From: Microbacterium oryzae
Lineage (GTDB): Bacteria; Actinomycetota; Actinomycetes; Actinomycetales; Microbacteriaceae
Direction: 5' to 3'
Length of the DNA: 64,000 nucleotides
Assembly (NCBI RefSeq): GCF_030406385.1
Contig: NZ_JAUEPM010000001.1
Location: 620,001-684,000 of the forward strand
Shown here: in pieces, positions 28,333 to 38,560 of the stretch
Numbering within the stretch: position 1 is the stretch's first letter
How the letters are laid out: each line of letters begins with the position of its first letter
Translations under genes and position numbers: made by a program
Notes under the pieces: generated by a model
Database searches by the model: none
Told to the model about the DNA's origin: nothing
The model's input: the letters and a program-made list of their open reading frames with translations, nothing else

Positions 28333-29742
28333 TCAGGGGCGTCGGATGAGAAGGGCGCCCTCTCCGCCGCGCTCCACGCGGGTGGTCGAGAAACCCTGCT
28401 GCAGGAGGAGCGCGTCGGCAGCGGCGGCGCCCGCCGCGTCGTCGGGAAGCACCCACGTCGTGTCCTCGCCGGCGAACCGGAGCGCCTCCTCGACGTCGGC
28501 CAGGAGCGTCTCCTCGTCATCTCCCGCGATCCGGATGAACTCGTATGTCCCCGCCTGCTCGACGAAGAGCTCGACGTAGCGCGCGAGGGGCAGCTCCTCG
28601 ATGCGTCCGGCGAGGGCGGAGTACGCCCGCGGATCCTCCTCGAGGCGCGTGCTCACGATGAGGGCGGTGCGCACGTCGGCGGTGGCGGGGGCGAAGGCCG
28701 TCCGCACGCCCACCTCCAGCACGCGCTGCGCCTTCGCCTCCCGATAGACGAGAGCGGCCGCCCGGTCGCCCGGTCGCGGCGCGACCGGCAGCGCGCGCGG
28801 CACCTCCAGCGCGTCGAGCAGCGCCACCGCGCTCCGCGACAGCTTGGTCACCTCGCGGCCCTCCGCGTGCAGGATCCGCTCCCCCGTGAGCGAGTGGAAG
28901 CGCTGCTCCATGCGGCGCGCCTCCCCGATCGTGCGGAAGTTGCGGTGCTCGGCGCCGCGGCGCCGGATCACCTCGAGCCGTCGGCCGGAGACGTCCGCCA
29001 GCAGCAGCAGCGCGTGGAAGGCCGACCCCTCCTCCCCCGCGATCGTCTCCGCGCGGGAGAGCTCGTCCAGCTGCTCGCGCACCGTCAGCTGCTCGGGGTG
29101 CGCGACGAACCACCCTGCTGTGCGGAGGTGCCGCTCGGCCGCTTCCGCCCCGAGATCGCGGTTGTCGGAGTCGATGGCGCTGCGGGAGAGCCACAGGCGC
29201 CGGCCCGCCTCGATGGATGGTCCGACATGCTGCGCGAGGAACCGGGCGTGGTCGGGATGCATCCAGTCGTCGTAGCGGTACCCGATGTCGGGGACGTGCA
29301 GCGTGGCGAAGCGGGTCGGACGCGTCACGAAGAGGATGGGGTTCCGGATGCCGAGGATGTCGAGGATCTCCCGCTGCCACGGACGGAACGATTCGTCCTC
29401 CCATGTGTGCTCAGCCGTCCACACCAGGGCGGCATCCGGCCGCTCACGCGCGAACCACAGCCGCGCGAGCGACTCCAGCAGGAAGTGCCCGAAGTGCATG
29501 TGCAGCTTGCCCGCGTAGATCGCCTCCCGGTGCGGGCCGGGCTCGTCGGCCGCGCGCAGCTCTGGAGGTGCCGGCTCGCCGCGCTCGCCCGAGCGCCGGT
29601 CTGTCACGGTACCTGGCACGTAGTCCCCCGCACCGTCGAAGACGCCCATGAGCAGGCGATCGTGCTCGTCTCCCGGCTCTCGATGCCGGACGACGGGATA
29701 GACGACGGCATCGGCCACGGTGCGCGCGGAGAGGGGTTCCAT
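28333..29742 (-). CDS. DUF563 / family 61-like glycosyltransferase
   Basis: A 469-residue soluble protein. The middle part (about 75-270) has the layout of DUF563/GT61 enzymes: KLHMHFGHFLLESLARLW with conserved His residues, VTRPTRF, RLWLSRSAIDSDNRD, and near residue 235 the AETIAGEEGSAFHALLL motif typical of the nucleotide-sugar site. The C-terminal 150 residues (from about 315) look like a separate methyltransferase-like or unknown module without a clear motif. The start ATG 29742 is fixed by TACAGT ending 7 nt upstream; a GTG at 29751 would sit inside the promoter box. It is monocistronic, next to the ABC exporter operon on the same strand. Confidence 0.75.
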   Translation of the reverse strand: MEPLSARTVADAVVYPVVRHREPGDEHDRLLMGVFDGAGDYVPGTVTDRRSGERGEPAPPELRAADEPGPHREAIYAGKLHMHFGHFLLESLARLWFARERPDAALVWTAEHTWEDESFRPWQREILDILGIRNPILFVTRPTRFATLHVPDIGYRYDDWMHPDHARFLAQHVGPSIEAGRRLWLSRSAIDSDNRDLGAEAAERHLRTAGWFVAHPEQLTVREQLDELSRAETIAGEEGSAFHALLLLADVSGRRLEVIRRRGAEHRNFRTIGEARRMEQRFHSLTGERILHAEGREVTKLSRSAVALLDALEVPRALPVAPRPGDRAAALVYREAKAQRVLEVGVRTAFAPATADVRTALIVSTRLEEDPRAYSALAGRIEELPLARYVELFVEQAGTYEFIRIAGDDEETLLADVEEALRFAGEDTTWVLPDDAAGAAAADALLLQQGFSTTRVERGGEGALLIRRP

Positions 29743-29749
29743 CCCGATC

Positions 29750-29755
29750 ACTGTA
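29750..29755 (-). promoter_or_regulatory. Minus 10 box of the GT61-like gene
   Basis: TACAGT on the minus strand followed by 7 nt and the ATG at 29742, another leaderless-type start. It lies in the 46-bp gap downstream of the ABC exporter genes, so this gene can be transcribed independently of them. Confidence 0.6.
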
Positions 29756-29788
29756 GCGCCACGGCGCCGAGCGACCGGGCGCGTCGCG

Positions 29789-30538
29789 TCACGACGGGCT
29801 GTCGGCGTTGTAGGCGTCGATGACCGCGTCGATCGGACCGTCCATGACGAGCGCGTGGTCGCGGATGTAGAGCCCCCGCGTGCAGAAGCGGCGGAGGTCC
29901 CGCTCGCTGTGGCTCACGAAGAACAGCGTGCGTCCGGCGGCGAGGAGCTCGTCGATGCGCGCGTAGCACTTGGCGCGGAACGCCTTGTCGCCGACCGCGA
30001 GCACCTCATCCACGAGCAGGATGGGCTCGTCCAGCTGCGAGACGACGGAGAACGCCAGGCGCACCTTCATGCCGTTCGACAGGTGCTTGTAGGGGGTGTC
30101 CTGGAAGTCCTCGAGCTCGGCGAACGCGATGATGTCGTCGTAGCGGGAGGCGATGTGCGCACGGCTCATGCCGTGCAGCCCCGACGTCAGCCGCACGTTC
30201 TCGCGCACGGTGAGATCGCCGACGAACCCGCCGGTGATCTCGATGAGCGGAGCCACGCCGCCGCGCACCGCGACCGTGCCCTCGTCGGGCAGCAGCACGC
30301 CGGCGACGAGCTTCAGCAGTGTCGACTTGCCCTGGCCGTTGCGCCCCACGACCCCGATGGACTCGCCAGGCTCGACCCGGAAGGACACGTCGCGCAGCGC
30401 CCAGAACTCGTCCTTCGGCGCCCGTCGCGAGGCGCTGGCGAACATCGACTTGATGCTGCGCCGACCGCGGCGGTTGCGCCGAAAGCGCACCCCGAGGCCG
30501 TCCGCCTCGATCGCATACGGCTCGTCTCGCTCGCCCAT
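29789..30538 (-). CDS. Polysaccharide ABC exporter ATPase (Wzt-type) 1
   Basis: A 249-residue ATPase energising export of a lipid-linked polysaccharide. Walker A is GRNGQGKST (65-73), the ABC signature LSNGM at 153-157, Walker B ILLVDE at 173-178 with the catalytic Glu, and the switch His at 210. The protein ends soon after the nucleotide-binding domain and lacks the C-terminal carbohydrate-binding domain of chain-length-sensing Wzt proteins, so it is of the TagH or Rv3781 kind. Its ATG shares one base with the stop of the permease gene (TGATG), giving tight coupling. It forms one transporter with the 30538-31335 permease. Confidence 0.92.
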   Translation of the reverse strand: MGERDEPYAIEADGLGVRFRRNRRGRRSIKSMFASASRRAPKDEFWALRDVSFRVEPGESIGVVGRNGQGKSTLLKLVAGVLLPDEGTVAVRGGVAPLIEITGGFVGDLTVRENVRLTSGLHGMSRAHIASRYDDIIAFAELEDFQDTPYKHLSNGMKVRLAFSVVSQLDEPILLVDEVLAVGDKAFRAKCYARIDELLAAGRTLFFVSHSERDLRRFCTRGLYIRDHALVMDGPIDAVIDAYNADSPS

Positions 30539-31335
30539 CACAGCTCCTTCAGCAGCGGCCGCTCGAGCCGCCGGAAGGTGAGGACGCCGGCGCCGAGGAT
30601 GACGAAGGTCAGCACGGCGGAGATCAGCACGGCCGTGCCATTCCACTGCCCGGGGAAGAACCCGACGCGGTAGAGCGTGACGATGCCGGCGAGCGGATTG
30701 AACGCGCCGAGGTCCGAGACGATTCCCGGGAGGTCGCCGAGCCCGTAGATGATCGGCGTCGCGTAGAAGAGGGCGCGCAGGATGAGCCGGGTCGTCCGCT
30801 CGAGGTCGCTGAACAGCACGCACAGCGGGGCGACGAGGAGGCCCAGCCCGACCAGCAGCACCGCCTGCAGGACGACCGCCACCGGGAACAGCAGCAGCTG
30901 CCATCCGACATGGGCGCCGTTGACGATCGCGAACACCGCGAGGACCGGCAGTGCGCACAGGAACTCCACGCCCTTGCTGAGGACGATCCGGTTGATCCAG
31001 ATGCTGCGCGGGATGGATGTGGAGCGGACGAGCTTCGCGTCCTTGTTGAACGCCTTGGTGAAGTCGGTGACCGAGGCGTTGAACCACACCCACGGCAGGA
31101 TGGCGGTGATGAGGAACACGATGTACGGCTCCTCGCCGACGCGGCCGCCCCGATGGAACACCTGCGTGAAGACGAACCAGTAGATGAGGCTCATCACGAG
31201 CGGGTCGAGGATCGACCACAGGTAACCGAGCCAGCTCGTCGCGTACCGGACCTTCAGGTCGCGAGCCGACAGCAGCCAGAGGGAGTGCAGATACCGACGG
31301 GGCGTGCCGGGCGCGCCGACGACACCGGCTGTCAC
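30538..31335 (-). CDS. Polysaccharide ABC exporter permease (Wzm-type) 1
   Basis: A 265-residue ABC-2 type permease. The amphipathic N-terminal LLSARDLKVRYATSWLGYLW motif is characteristic of Wzm/TagG exporters. Six membrane helices follow, with the YATPIIYGL and NPLAGIVTLYR stretches near the end. The GTG start overlaps the stop of the upstream glycosyltransferase as GTGA and its stop overlaps the ATPase start as TGATG. These three genes form one operon: sugar-lipid synthase, permease, ATPase. Substrate is unknown; a second, separate exporter is encoded at 53486-55122. Confidence 0.9.
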   Translation of the reverse strand: MTAGVVGAPGTPRRYLHSLWLLSARDLKVRYATSWLGYLWSILDPLVMSLIYWFVFTQVFHRGGRVGEEPYIVFLITAILPWVWFNASVTDFTKAFNKDAKLVRSTSIPRSIWINRIVLSKGVEFLCALPVLAVFAIVNGAHVGWQLLLFPVAVVLQAVLLVGLGLLVAPLCVLFSDLERTTRLILRALFYATPIIYGLGDLPGIVSDLGAFNPLAGIVTLYRVGFFPGQWNGTAVLISAVLTFVILGAGVLTFRRLERPLLKEL

Positions 31336-32306
31336 GACGCGGCGTCCCGCAGTATCGGCGGCCGGGAGTCTGCGCCGTCGTCCGCGCGCGGCGCGGCGTA
31401 CTGCAGGTAGATGAGACGGCTCTGCTCGCGTCGTGCCCGCAGCACGCCGTCGAGGACGAAGCCGACCGTCCAGGCGAGCGCGCCGGCGAGACCGAAGCCG
31501 ACCGCCAGGACGGCGGTCGGGAACCGCGGGACGAGTCCGGTCTGCGCGAACTCCACGACGAGCGGGATCCCCAGGATCACGCCGACGAGGACGGCGATCG
31601 CCCCGAGGAGGCCGTAGAAGAGAAGGGGGCGCTCGTAGCGGATGAGCTGCACGATGAGCGAGAGGATGCGGAAGCCGTCGTGGTAGGTCCGCAGCTTGCT
31701 CTCGCTGCCCTCCGGTCGGTCGCGGAAGCCGACCGCCAACTCGGTCTGCGGCACGCGGATGCTCATCACGTGCACGGTGAGCTCGGTCTCGATCTCGAAC
31801 TCGCGCGACGCCGCGGGGAAGCTCTTCACGAAGCGCCGCGACATGACCCGGTAGCCCGAGAGCATGTCGCTCACCTCGGAGCCGAAGACCCCGCCCACGA
31901 GCCAGTTGAACCCGCGGTTGCCGAGCTCGTGCCCTGGGCGGTACGCGGTGTCGGTCTTCTGGTCGCGCACGCCGAGCACGTGGTCGTAGGGCCCCTCGCG
32001 CAGGGTGCGGATCATCTCCGGAAGCGCCGCGGCGTCGTAGGTGTCGTCGCCGTCGATCATCACGTAGATGTCCGCGTCGACATCGGCGAACGCCCGGCGC
32101 ACGACGTTGCCCTTGCCCTTGCGCTCCTCGCGTCGCACGACGGCGCCGGCTTCGCGGGCGACCTCGGCGGTGCGGTCGGAGCTGTTGTTGTCGTAGACGT
32201 AGACGGTCATCCCGGGAACCGCGGTGCGCAGGTCGCGCACGACCTTGCCGACCGCGAGCTCCTCGTTGTAGCAGGGGACGATCGCAGCGATGACAGGGGA
32301 CGACAT
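31332..32306 (-). CDS. Polyprenyl-phosphate sugar synthase-like GT2 with C-terminal membrane helices
   Basis: A 324-residue protein. The GT-A domain shows IAAIVPCYNEE, YDNNSSDRT, a metal-binding DGDDTYD in VMIDGDD and the EIETELTVH acceptor motif. Two membrane helices at about 220-290 anchor it, as in DPM1/GtrB-type enzymes that transfer a sugar from a nucleotide to polyprenyl phosphate. It is followed by the ABC exporter genes and divergent from a GtrA gene, so its lipid-linked sugar may be flipped by that GtrA protein or prime the exported chain. ATG 32306 is used; a GTG at 32315 is an equally possible start, and neither has a good ribosome site. Confidence 0.82.
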   Translation of the reverse strand: MSSPVIAAIVPCYNEELAVGKVVRDLRTAVPGMTVYVYDNNSSDRTAEVAREAGAVVRREERKGKGNVVRRAFADVDADIYVMIDGDDTYDAAALPEMIRTLREGPYDHVLGVRDQKTDTAYRPGHELGNRGFNWLVGGVFGSEVSDMLSGYRVMSRRFVKSFPAASREFEIETELTVHVMSIRVPQTELAVGFRDRPEGSESKLRTYHDGFRILSLIVQLIRYERPLLFYGLLGAIAVLVGVILGIPLVVEFAQTGLVPRFPTAVLAVGFGLAGALAWTVGFVLDGVLRARREQSRLIYLQYAAPRADDGADSRPPILRDAAS

Positions 32307-32437
32307 GGAGAGCACTTTCGGCGACGTAGGATCTTGTGTGGACCGCGTGGCGCCGAGACGGCAGCCGTCGGAGCCGGTTCAGGCTAGCACGCGGCACTGT
32401 CGAACCCCTCGGCGGGCGCCGCCCCACGAGGAGCATG

Positions 32438-32902
32438 ATGCACGCGAGCACCGCGACCCGGAAGGCCAGGCAGGCCGGCGCCTTCCTCGTGATCGGCGGA
32501 CTCGCCTTCCTCGTCGATGCCGGCGTCTACAACCTGCTCGTCTTCTGGGTCACGGGCGACGGGCCGCTGCACGACCATCCGCTGGTCGCCAAGATCATCT
32601 CCATCGTGATCGCGTCGATCGTGACCTACGTCGGCAATCGCTACTGGACGTACTCCGACCGCCACCTCCCTCACCGGCTCTCGCGATACGCGATCTTCGT
32701 CCTGTGCAACCTCATCGCGATCGGCCTGCAGCTCGGGTGCCTGGCGTTCTCCCGCTACGTGCTCGGCCTCGACGACGTGATCGCCGACAACGTCTCCGGA
32801 ACGTTCATCGGGCAGACGCTCGCGACGGTCTTCCGCTTCCTCACGTACGACCGGTTCGTCTTCCCACACGAGGAGCCGGCGCCCGCCCGCTCCGTCGGCT
32901 GA
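32438..32902 (+). CDS. GtrA-family membrane protein (standalone) 1
   Basis: A 154-residue protein of four membrane helices with the GtrA signature FLVIGGLAFLVDAGVYNLL at the N-terminus, a conserved YVGNRYWTY after helix 2 and FRFLTYDRFVF at the end. GtrA proteins are thought to flip polyprenyl-phosphate sugars to the outer face of the membrane. ATG 32438 is chosen because GAGGAG ends 4 nt upstream; the immediately preceding ATG at 32435 is too close. A TAGGAT box at 32327-32332 implies a leader of about 100 nt. It is divergent from the GT2 gene that probably makes its substrate and convergent with a large membrane protein gene. Confidence 0.85.
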   Translation: MHASTATRKARQAGAFLVIGGLAFLVDAGVYNLLVFWVTGDGPLHDHPLVAKIISIVIASIVTYVGNRYWTYSDRHLPHRLSRYAIFVLCNLIAIGLQLGCLAFSRYVLGLDDVIADNVSGTFIGQTLATVFRFLTYDRFVFPHEEPAPARSVG

Positions 32903-32910
32903 GCCCCGCC

Positions 32911-32985
32911 GTCCGGGAGGAGATCGCGCATGCGGAGGAGGAATCCCTCGGATCCGCCCTCCCGGAAGCAGTTCTCCTCCCGGAC
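32911..32985. terminator. Long interrupted palindrome between convergent genes
   Basis: GTCCGGGAGGAGA (32911-32923) and TCTCCTCCCGGAC (32973-32985) are perfect 13-bp inverted arms around a 49-nt loop that repeats shorter pieces of the same words (GGAGGAGGA, CCTCCCGG). It fills the gap between the GtrA gene and the convergent 681-residue membrane protein gene. It probably acts as a bidirectional terminator, though no T-run follows. Confidence 0.5.
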
Positions 32986-33005
32986 TGCGGGCGGATGGCA
33001 CGGGG

Positions 33006-35051
33006 TCAGACCTCCGGCAGCGGCCCGCACTGGTCGATGCGGTACAGCGCCGACGTCCCATCCGTCACGACAGGCGTGAGGAGTCCTGCCTCCACCGCCT
33101 CGTGCGGGCCCGGGAAGTGGTCGCCGGAGGGATCGCCCCCCGCGAGCGCGTGGGGGTCGTAGAGCACGAAGCGCACGCGCAGCTCGTCCAGCGCGCGGCA
33201 GACGTCGGGATCGTGCTCGATGTCGGCCAGGTGCCACGCGAGCGTCAGGCGCGCCGGATCCCACTGGCCGTTGACGTGCGGGAAGACCGGCTCCCGGCCG
33301 GCGTAGAGGAGCGCGAGCGCCGACCCGTCCCACGGGTCGCCCAGCACGCGCTGATCCGACGGCACCGTTTCGGCGACCGGCCCGCGGAGGAAGTCGATCT
33401 GCCGCTGGGAGACGACGGCGTGCTCCGCGCGGTCGGCGGGCAATGCGAACGCTCCGGCGATGGCCGAGGTCGTCCCGGTGGTGACCAGGCCCGCCACCGA
33501 GACGATCGCGACCACGAGGGCGATCGCGGGAGCGCTCGCCGCCTCGCGCGCTGCCCATCGGGGCCGCCGCACGCGCGCGAGAAGTCGCGCCAGCGCCAGC
33601 GCGCCGAGGGCCGCCAGCGGCGCGGCGACGACGGGCAGTGCGGCGGCGAGGCGGAAGCGGTCCTTGTACCAGATGCCGGTGGCGAGCTTCGCGACGACGC
33701 CGTCGGAGCCGGCGGCGAGCACGAACAGCGCCGCGATGAGGACGAGCGCCACGACCATCCAGCGGGTGCGCCGCGCGCGGAAGGCGGCGAGCGCGCCGAG
33801 GACGACGAGGAGCGCGAGCAGCGGCGCCGGCGCGGTCGCGCCGCCGTCGCCCGTCAGCGACCGCATCGTCAGCACCTGCAGCACCCCGTCGCCGAGGCCC
33901 TGCACCGCGCGCGCCTGCGGTCCCGACAGGCGGTCGGCGATCGGCTCGTCGAGGAGCCCGACCCGCGTCACCGCGAACGCGAGCGCGGCCACCGCGACGA
34001 CGATGCCGACCACCGTGCTCACGGCGACGGCCGCGACCGCGCCGTGCCGTGAGCGCCCGCCACGGCGCCACGCGCGTCGGAAGGAGCTCACCAGCACGCC
34101 CGCGACGAACGGCAGCACGAGGAGCAGCCAGGTCGGGAGCACCCGCGGGTGCGCGACGGCGAGGCCGCCCATCACGAGGACGAACCCGACGATGCCGAGG
34201 AGCGCCGCGCGCCGGCGGGCACCGCGACCGGGAGAGGCGACGCCGCGCACCGCCACCACGGTGACCGCGACCGCGCCCGGCAGCAGGGCATGGGCGAGCG
34301 CGGTCGGGTAGATGGTGCCCCACGCCAGCAGGGCGTACGGGAACATGCCGAAGGCGGCGGCGAGCGGCAGCGCGGCCAGGGCCGTCGTGGCCGGCGAGCG
34401 CCCGGGCAGAGCGACCCGCGCCAGGTAGGCGACGCCGGGCAGCCACACGAGCGTCTGCACCGCGAGCCAGAGCGCGTTGAAGGCGACGGCCGGGTCCGCT
34501 CCGCTCCCCTGCACCGTCATCACCACGAGCGCGTGCCATGCCGAGGGGTAGTACGCGAGGCCAGGGGCGCCGGTCTCGATCAGCGCGCGCAGCGTGAGCG
34601 GCGACGCGGAGAAGCCATCGAGGATCGCCGCCACCGCGGACAGGTGGAAGACGTTGTCGTACGTCTGGGAGATGCGCGACGGATCGGGCACCCCCGAGAA
34701 GGCCACGACCGCGACCATCGCGGCCGCTGCCGCCCACATCGCCAGCAGGGGCTTCGCCGCCAGCGGCGGGCGGGACGGCCCCGGTCGCCCCGGGATCGCC
34801 AGGCGGCGCCGCAGGAGCAGCGACACGGCCATCCCGACGAGCGCCACGGCCATCACCTGCATGAGATGGAACGGCAGCCCGACCGCGCCGAACACGATGG
34901 CGGCCGCGCCCACGCAGCACACTCCGACGAGCGGGGCGATCGTGATCCGCGCGAGCACGGCCATCCGCAGCGGCGCCGTCGCGACGAGCCCCGGCGCGAG
35001 CACCGCCAGGGCCGCTGAGACGATCGCGGGCGCCGCCGCGATCCAGCTCAC
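33006..35051 (-). CDS. Large polytopic membrane protein, DUF6541-like
   Basis: A 681-residue protein with about fourteen hydrophobic helices. The first external loop holds PDPSRISQTYDNVFHLSAV, with Asp and His residues followed by GLAYYPSAWHALV. This is the layout of DUF6541/GT-C membrane glycosyltransferases, where an early-loop acidic residue acts as base. A C-terminal external domain of about 170 residues contains VLGDPWDGSALALLYAGREPVFPHV. GTG 35051 lies 10 nt downstream of the glf stop, so it is co-transcribed with UDP-galactopyranose mutase. This suggests, but does not prove, that it handles a galactofuranose-containing glycan. The gene downstream is convergent. Confidence 0.72.
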   Translation of the reverse strand: MSWIAAAPAIVSAALAVLAPGLVATAPLRMAVLARITIAPLVGVCCVGAAAIVFGAVGLPFHLMQVMAVALVGMAVSLLLRRRLAIPGRPGPSRPPLAAKPLLAMWAAAAAMVAVVAFSGVPDPSRISQTYDNVFHLSAVAAILDGFSASPLTLRALIETGAPGLAYYPSAWHALVVMTVQGSGADPAVAFNALWLAVQTLVWLPGVAYLARVALPGRSPATTALAALPLAAAFGMFPYALLAWGTIYPTALAHALLPGAVAVTVVAVRGVASPGRGARRRAALLGIVGFVLVMGGLAVAHPRVLPTWLLLVLPFVAGVLVSSFRRAWRRGGRSRHGAVAAVAVSTVVGIVVAVAALAFAVTRVGLLDEPIADRLSGPQARAVQGLGDGVLQVLTMRSLTGDGGATAPAPLLALLVVLGALAAFRARRTRWMVVALVLIAALFVLAAGSDGVVAKLATGIWYKDRFRLAAALPVVAAPLAALGALALARLLARVRRPRWAAREAASAPAIALVVAIVSVAGLVTTGTTSAIAGAFALPADRAEHAVVSQRQIDFLRGPVAETVPSDQRVLGDPWDGSALALLYAGREPVFPHVNGQWDPARLTLAWHLADIEHDPDVCRALDELRVRFVLYDPHALAGGDPSGDHFPGPHEAVEAGLLTPVVTDGTSALYRIDQCGPLPEV

Positions 35052-35061
35052 GGAGCCGGAC

Positions 35062-36261
<1,200 letters not shown>

Positions 36262-36297
36262 CTACGTGCAAGCCCCTCGCGTATCCTGATGCCGCAC

Positions 36298-36786
36298 ATG
36301 AGCGAACCAGGAACCCCCGCCGAGACCGAGGCCGTCGCCGGGATGAGCGGGCCGGACGGCCCGCTGCTGCGCCTCTTCCGCGACCGCCGCGTCGCCTTCC
36401 TCTTCGTCGGCGCGATCAACACCGCCATCGGCTTCGCCTGGTTCGTCCTGTTCTCGTTCCTCTTCCGACGTGGATGGCCGGATGCCGACTGGACGGTCTT
36501 CGCCGTCATCGTGTGCGCGCAGATCACGAGCACGCTGAGCGCGTTCGTCTTCTACCGCAAGCTCGTCTTCCGCGTGCGCGGGCATCTGTGGCTGGACTTC
36601 TTCCGCTTCCAGCTCGTGTACCTCGGCACGTTCCTGCTCAATCTCGTCGTGGTGCCGCCGCTGAAGATCTGGCTCGGATGGCACGAGATCGTCGCGCAGT
36701 TCCTCTTCACCTTCGTGATCGCCGTCGCCAGCTGGTTCGGCCACAGCCGCTTCTCGTTCCACCGCAAGCAGGAGGACGCCTCATGA
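36298..36786 (+). CDS. GtrA-family membrane protein (standalone) 2
   Basis: A 162-residue protein with about 20 charged N-terminal residues and four membrane helices. The GtrA signatures FLFVGAINTAIGFAWFVLF, FVFYRKLVF and the closing SWFGHSRFSFHR are present. Presumed flippase for a polyprenyl-phosphate sugar. A TATCCT box (36282-36287) ends 10 nt before the ATG at 36298, giving a leader of a few bases; an ATG at 36289 is a possible earlier start. The stop overlaps the next gene (ATGA). It belongs with the GtrB-like gene at the end of the same operon. Confidence 0.85.
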   Translation: MSEPGTPAETEAVAGMSGPDGPLLRLFRDRRVAFLFVGAINTAIGFAWFVLFSFLFRRGWPDADWTVFAVIVCAQITSTLSAFVFYRKLVFRVRGHLWLDFFRFQLVYLGTFLLNLVVVPPLKIWLGWHEIVAQFLFTFVIAVASWFGHSRFSFHRKQEDAS

Positions 36787-37613
36787 CGACGCCGCGCATC
36801 AGCGTGGTCGTGCCCGCGTACAACAACGCCCGCACGCTGGCCGAGACGCTCCGCTCGGTGCTCGATCAGCAGGTCGAGGACCTCGAGCTGATCGTCGCGG
36901 ACCACGCGTCCGCCGACGACACGTGGGAGGTCATGCAGGCCTTCGACGCAGACCCGCGCGTGACGCTGCTGCGCACGGAGGGCGGCGGCGGTGCGGTGCG
37001 CAACTGGAACCGCGTGACCGATGCGGCCAGCGGCGCGTACATCAAGCTCGTGTGCGGCGATGACGTGCTGCGGCCCGGCGTGCTGGCCCGCCAGGCGCGG
37101 CTCCTCGAGGAGACCGGCGCCGTCCTCACCGCGAGCAAGCGCGACATCGTCGATTCCTCCGGCAAGGTCGTCATGGGCGGCTGGGGCCTCACCGGCCTCG
37201 GTCGTGCGATGTCCGGCGCGGACGCCCTCCGCCGCACCGTCCGCGCCGGACGGAACCTCCTCGGCGAGCCCGCCTCGGTCATGATGCGCCGCGAGGCGCT
37301 CGCGGCCGCTGGCGGATGGCACGAGGACTTCTCGTACTTCATCGACCTCGCCAGCTACGCGCGGGTGCTGGTCGGCGGGGGCTTCACCCCCGACCTCGAG
37401 GTGGGCGCCACGTTCCGCATGAGCGACAGCCAGTGGTCGGTCGCCCTCGTCGACGCGCAGACCGCCGAGGCGCGACGCTTCAGCGCGTGGCTGCGCGCCG
37501 AGCACCCCGACATCGTCACCGAGGCCGACCGGCGGATGGGCGACGTCCGCGCCGCGCTCATGGCTCAGGCACGGCGCGTCTCGTACCGCGTCCTGAAGCG
37601 GAGGATGGGATGA
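36783..37613 (+). CDS. Family 2 glycosyltransferase
   Basis: A 276-residue GT2 enzyme. The GT-A features are ISVVVPAYNNARTL, ELIVADHASADDTW, GGGGAVRNWNRV, and VCGDDVL as the metal-binding motif near residue 89. The acceptor half includes LLGEPASVMMRREAL and a YFIDLASYARVL stretch. It starts by ATGA overlap with the GtrA gene and its own stop overlaps the GtrB-like gene, so the three are co-translated. Substrate unknown; deoxyhexose or hexose transfer to the growing lipid-linked oligosaccharide is likely from family alone. Confidence 0.82.
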   Translation: MTTPRISVVVPAYNNARTLAETLRSVLDQQVEDLELIVADHASADDTWEVMQAFDADPRVTLLRTEGGGGAVRNWNRVTDAASGAYIKLVCGDDVLRPGVLARQARLLEETGAVLTASKRDIVDSSGKVVMGGWGLTGLGRAMSGADALRRTVRAGRNLLGEPASVMMRREALAAAGGWHEDFSYFIDLASYARVLVGGGFTPDLEVGATFRMSDSQWSVALVDAQTAEARRFSAWLRAEHPDIVTEADRRMGDVRAALMAQARRVSYRVLKRRMG

Positions 37614-38560
37614 GCCGCCGTCGCATCGCCTACGTGCTGCCGATCCACAACGAGGAGGGCAACATCCCCCTCCTCCACGAGCGGCTGACGGCGGTCGCGG
37701 CAACCCTCGCCGACCGCTACGACGTGGAGTTCGTCTACGTCGACGACGGCAGCCGCGACCGGTCGCTGGAGCTCCTCCGCGGCCTGCGTGCACGGGACCC
37801 CCGCGTGTCGGTGTACGCCCTCGCGCGCAACTACGGCCACCAGATCGCCGTCACCGCCGGGCTCGACGTCGCCGACGCCGACGCCGTGATCGTGATGGAC
37901 AGCGACCTCCAGGACCCGCCGGAGGTGAGCCTCGAACTCGTCGCCCGCTGGGAGGACGGCGTCGACGTCGCCTACGCGCAGCGCCGCACCCGCGACGACG
38001 GCCTCTTCAAGCGCGCGACCGCGCACGGGTTCTACTGGCTCCTCAGCCACCTCGCGAACGTGGACATCCCCCGCGACACCGGAGACTTCCGCCTCATGGA
38101 CCGCCGCGTCGTGGCGGAGCTGCGCAAGCATCCCGAGCACAACCGCTTCATCCGCGGCCTCGTCGCCTCCATCGGCTTCCGTCAGGAGGCCGTGCTCTTC
38201 GACCGCGACGCCCGGCACGCGGGCGAGACCGGGTACCCGCTGCGGAAGATGCTGAAGCTCGCCGGCGACGGCATCTTCGGCTTCTCGACGGCGCCGCTCA
38301 AGCTCATCAGCCGCGTCGGCGGCGCGATGGCGGTCATCGCGCTGCTGTGGACGATCTATCTCGTCGTCGCCCGCGTGGTGAGTCCGGGCTCCGTCATCGA
38401 GGGATGGACGTACCTCGCCGCGGGGATGTTCCTCCTCGGCGGGATCCAGATGCTCATGCTCGGGGTGCTCGGCAGCTACCTCGGACGCATCTACGTCGAG
38501 GTGCAGGGCCGCCCGCTCTACGCCTTCGCGGTCTCCGAGACCGGTCCGCCCGAGCGCTGA
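37610..38560 (+). CDS. GtrB-like bactoprenyl-phosphate glycosyltransferase
   Basis: A 316-residue protein. The cytoplasmic GT-A domain has AYVLPIHNEEGNI, VYVDDGSRDRS with D45/D46, LARNYGHQIAVTAGLD, and the metal-binding DSD (97-99) in VMDSDLQDPPE. All are hallmarks of GtrB/PgfS enzymes that load glucose or a related sugar onto undecaprenyl phosphate. Two membrane helices at about 225-295 complete the topology. ATGA overlap with the preceding GT2 gene. Its 3' end overlaps the convergent membrane protein gene by 43 bp. Together with the GtrA gene and that membrane protein it makes a complete three-component module. Confidence 0.9.
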   Translation: MSRRRIAYVLPIHNEEGNIPLLHERLTAVAATLADRYDVEFVYVDDGSRDRSLELLRGLRARDPRVSVYALARNYGHQIAVTAGLDVADADAVIVMDSDLQDPPEVSLELVARWEDGVDVAYAQRRTRDDGLFKRATAHGFYWLLSHLANVDIPRDTGDFRLMDRRVVAELRKHPEHNRFIRGLVASIGFRQEAVLFDRDARHAGETGYPLRKMLKLAGDGIFGFSTAPLKLISRVGGAMAVIALLWTIYLVVARVVSPGSVIEGWTYLAAGMFLLGGIQMLMLGVLGSYLGRIYVEVQGRPLYAFAVSETGPPER

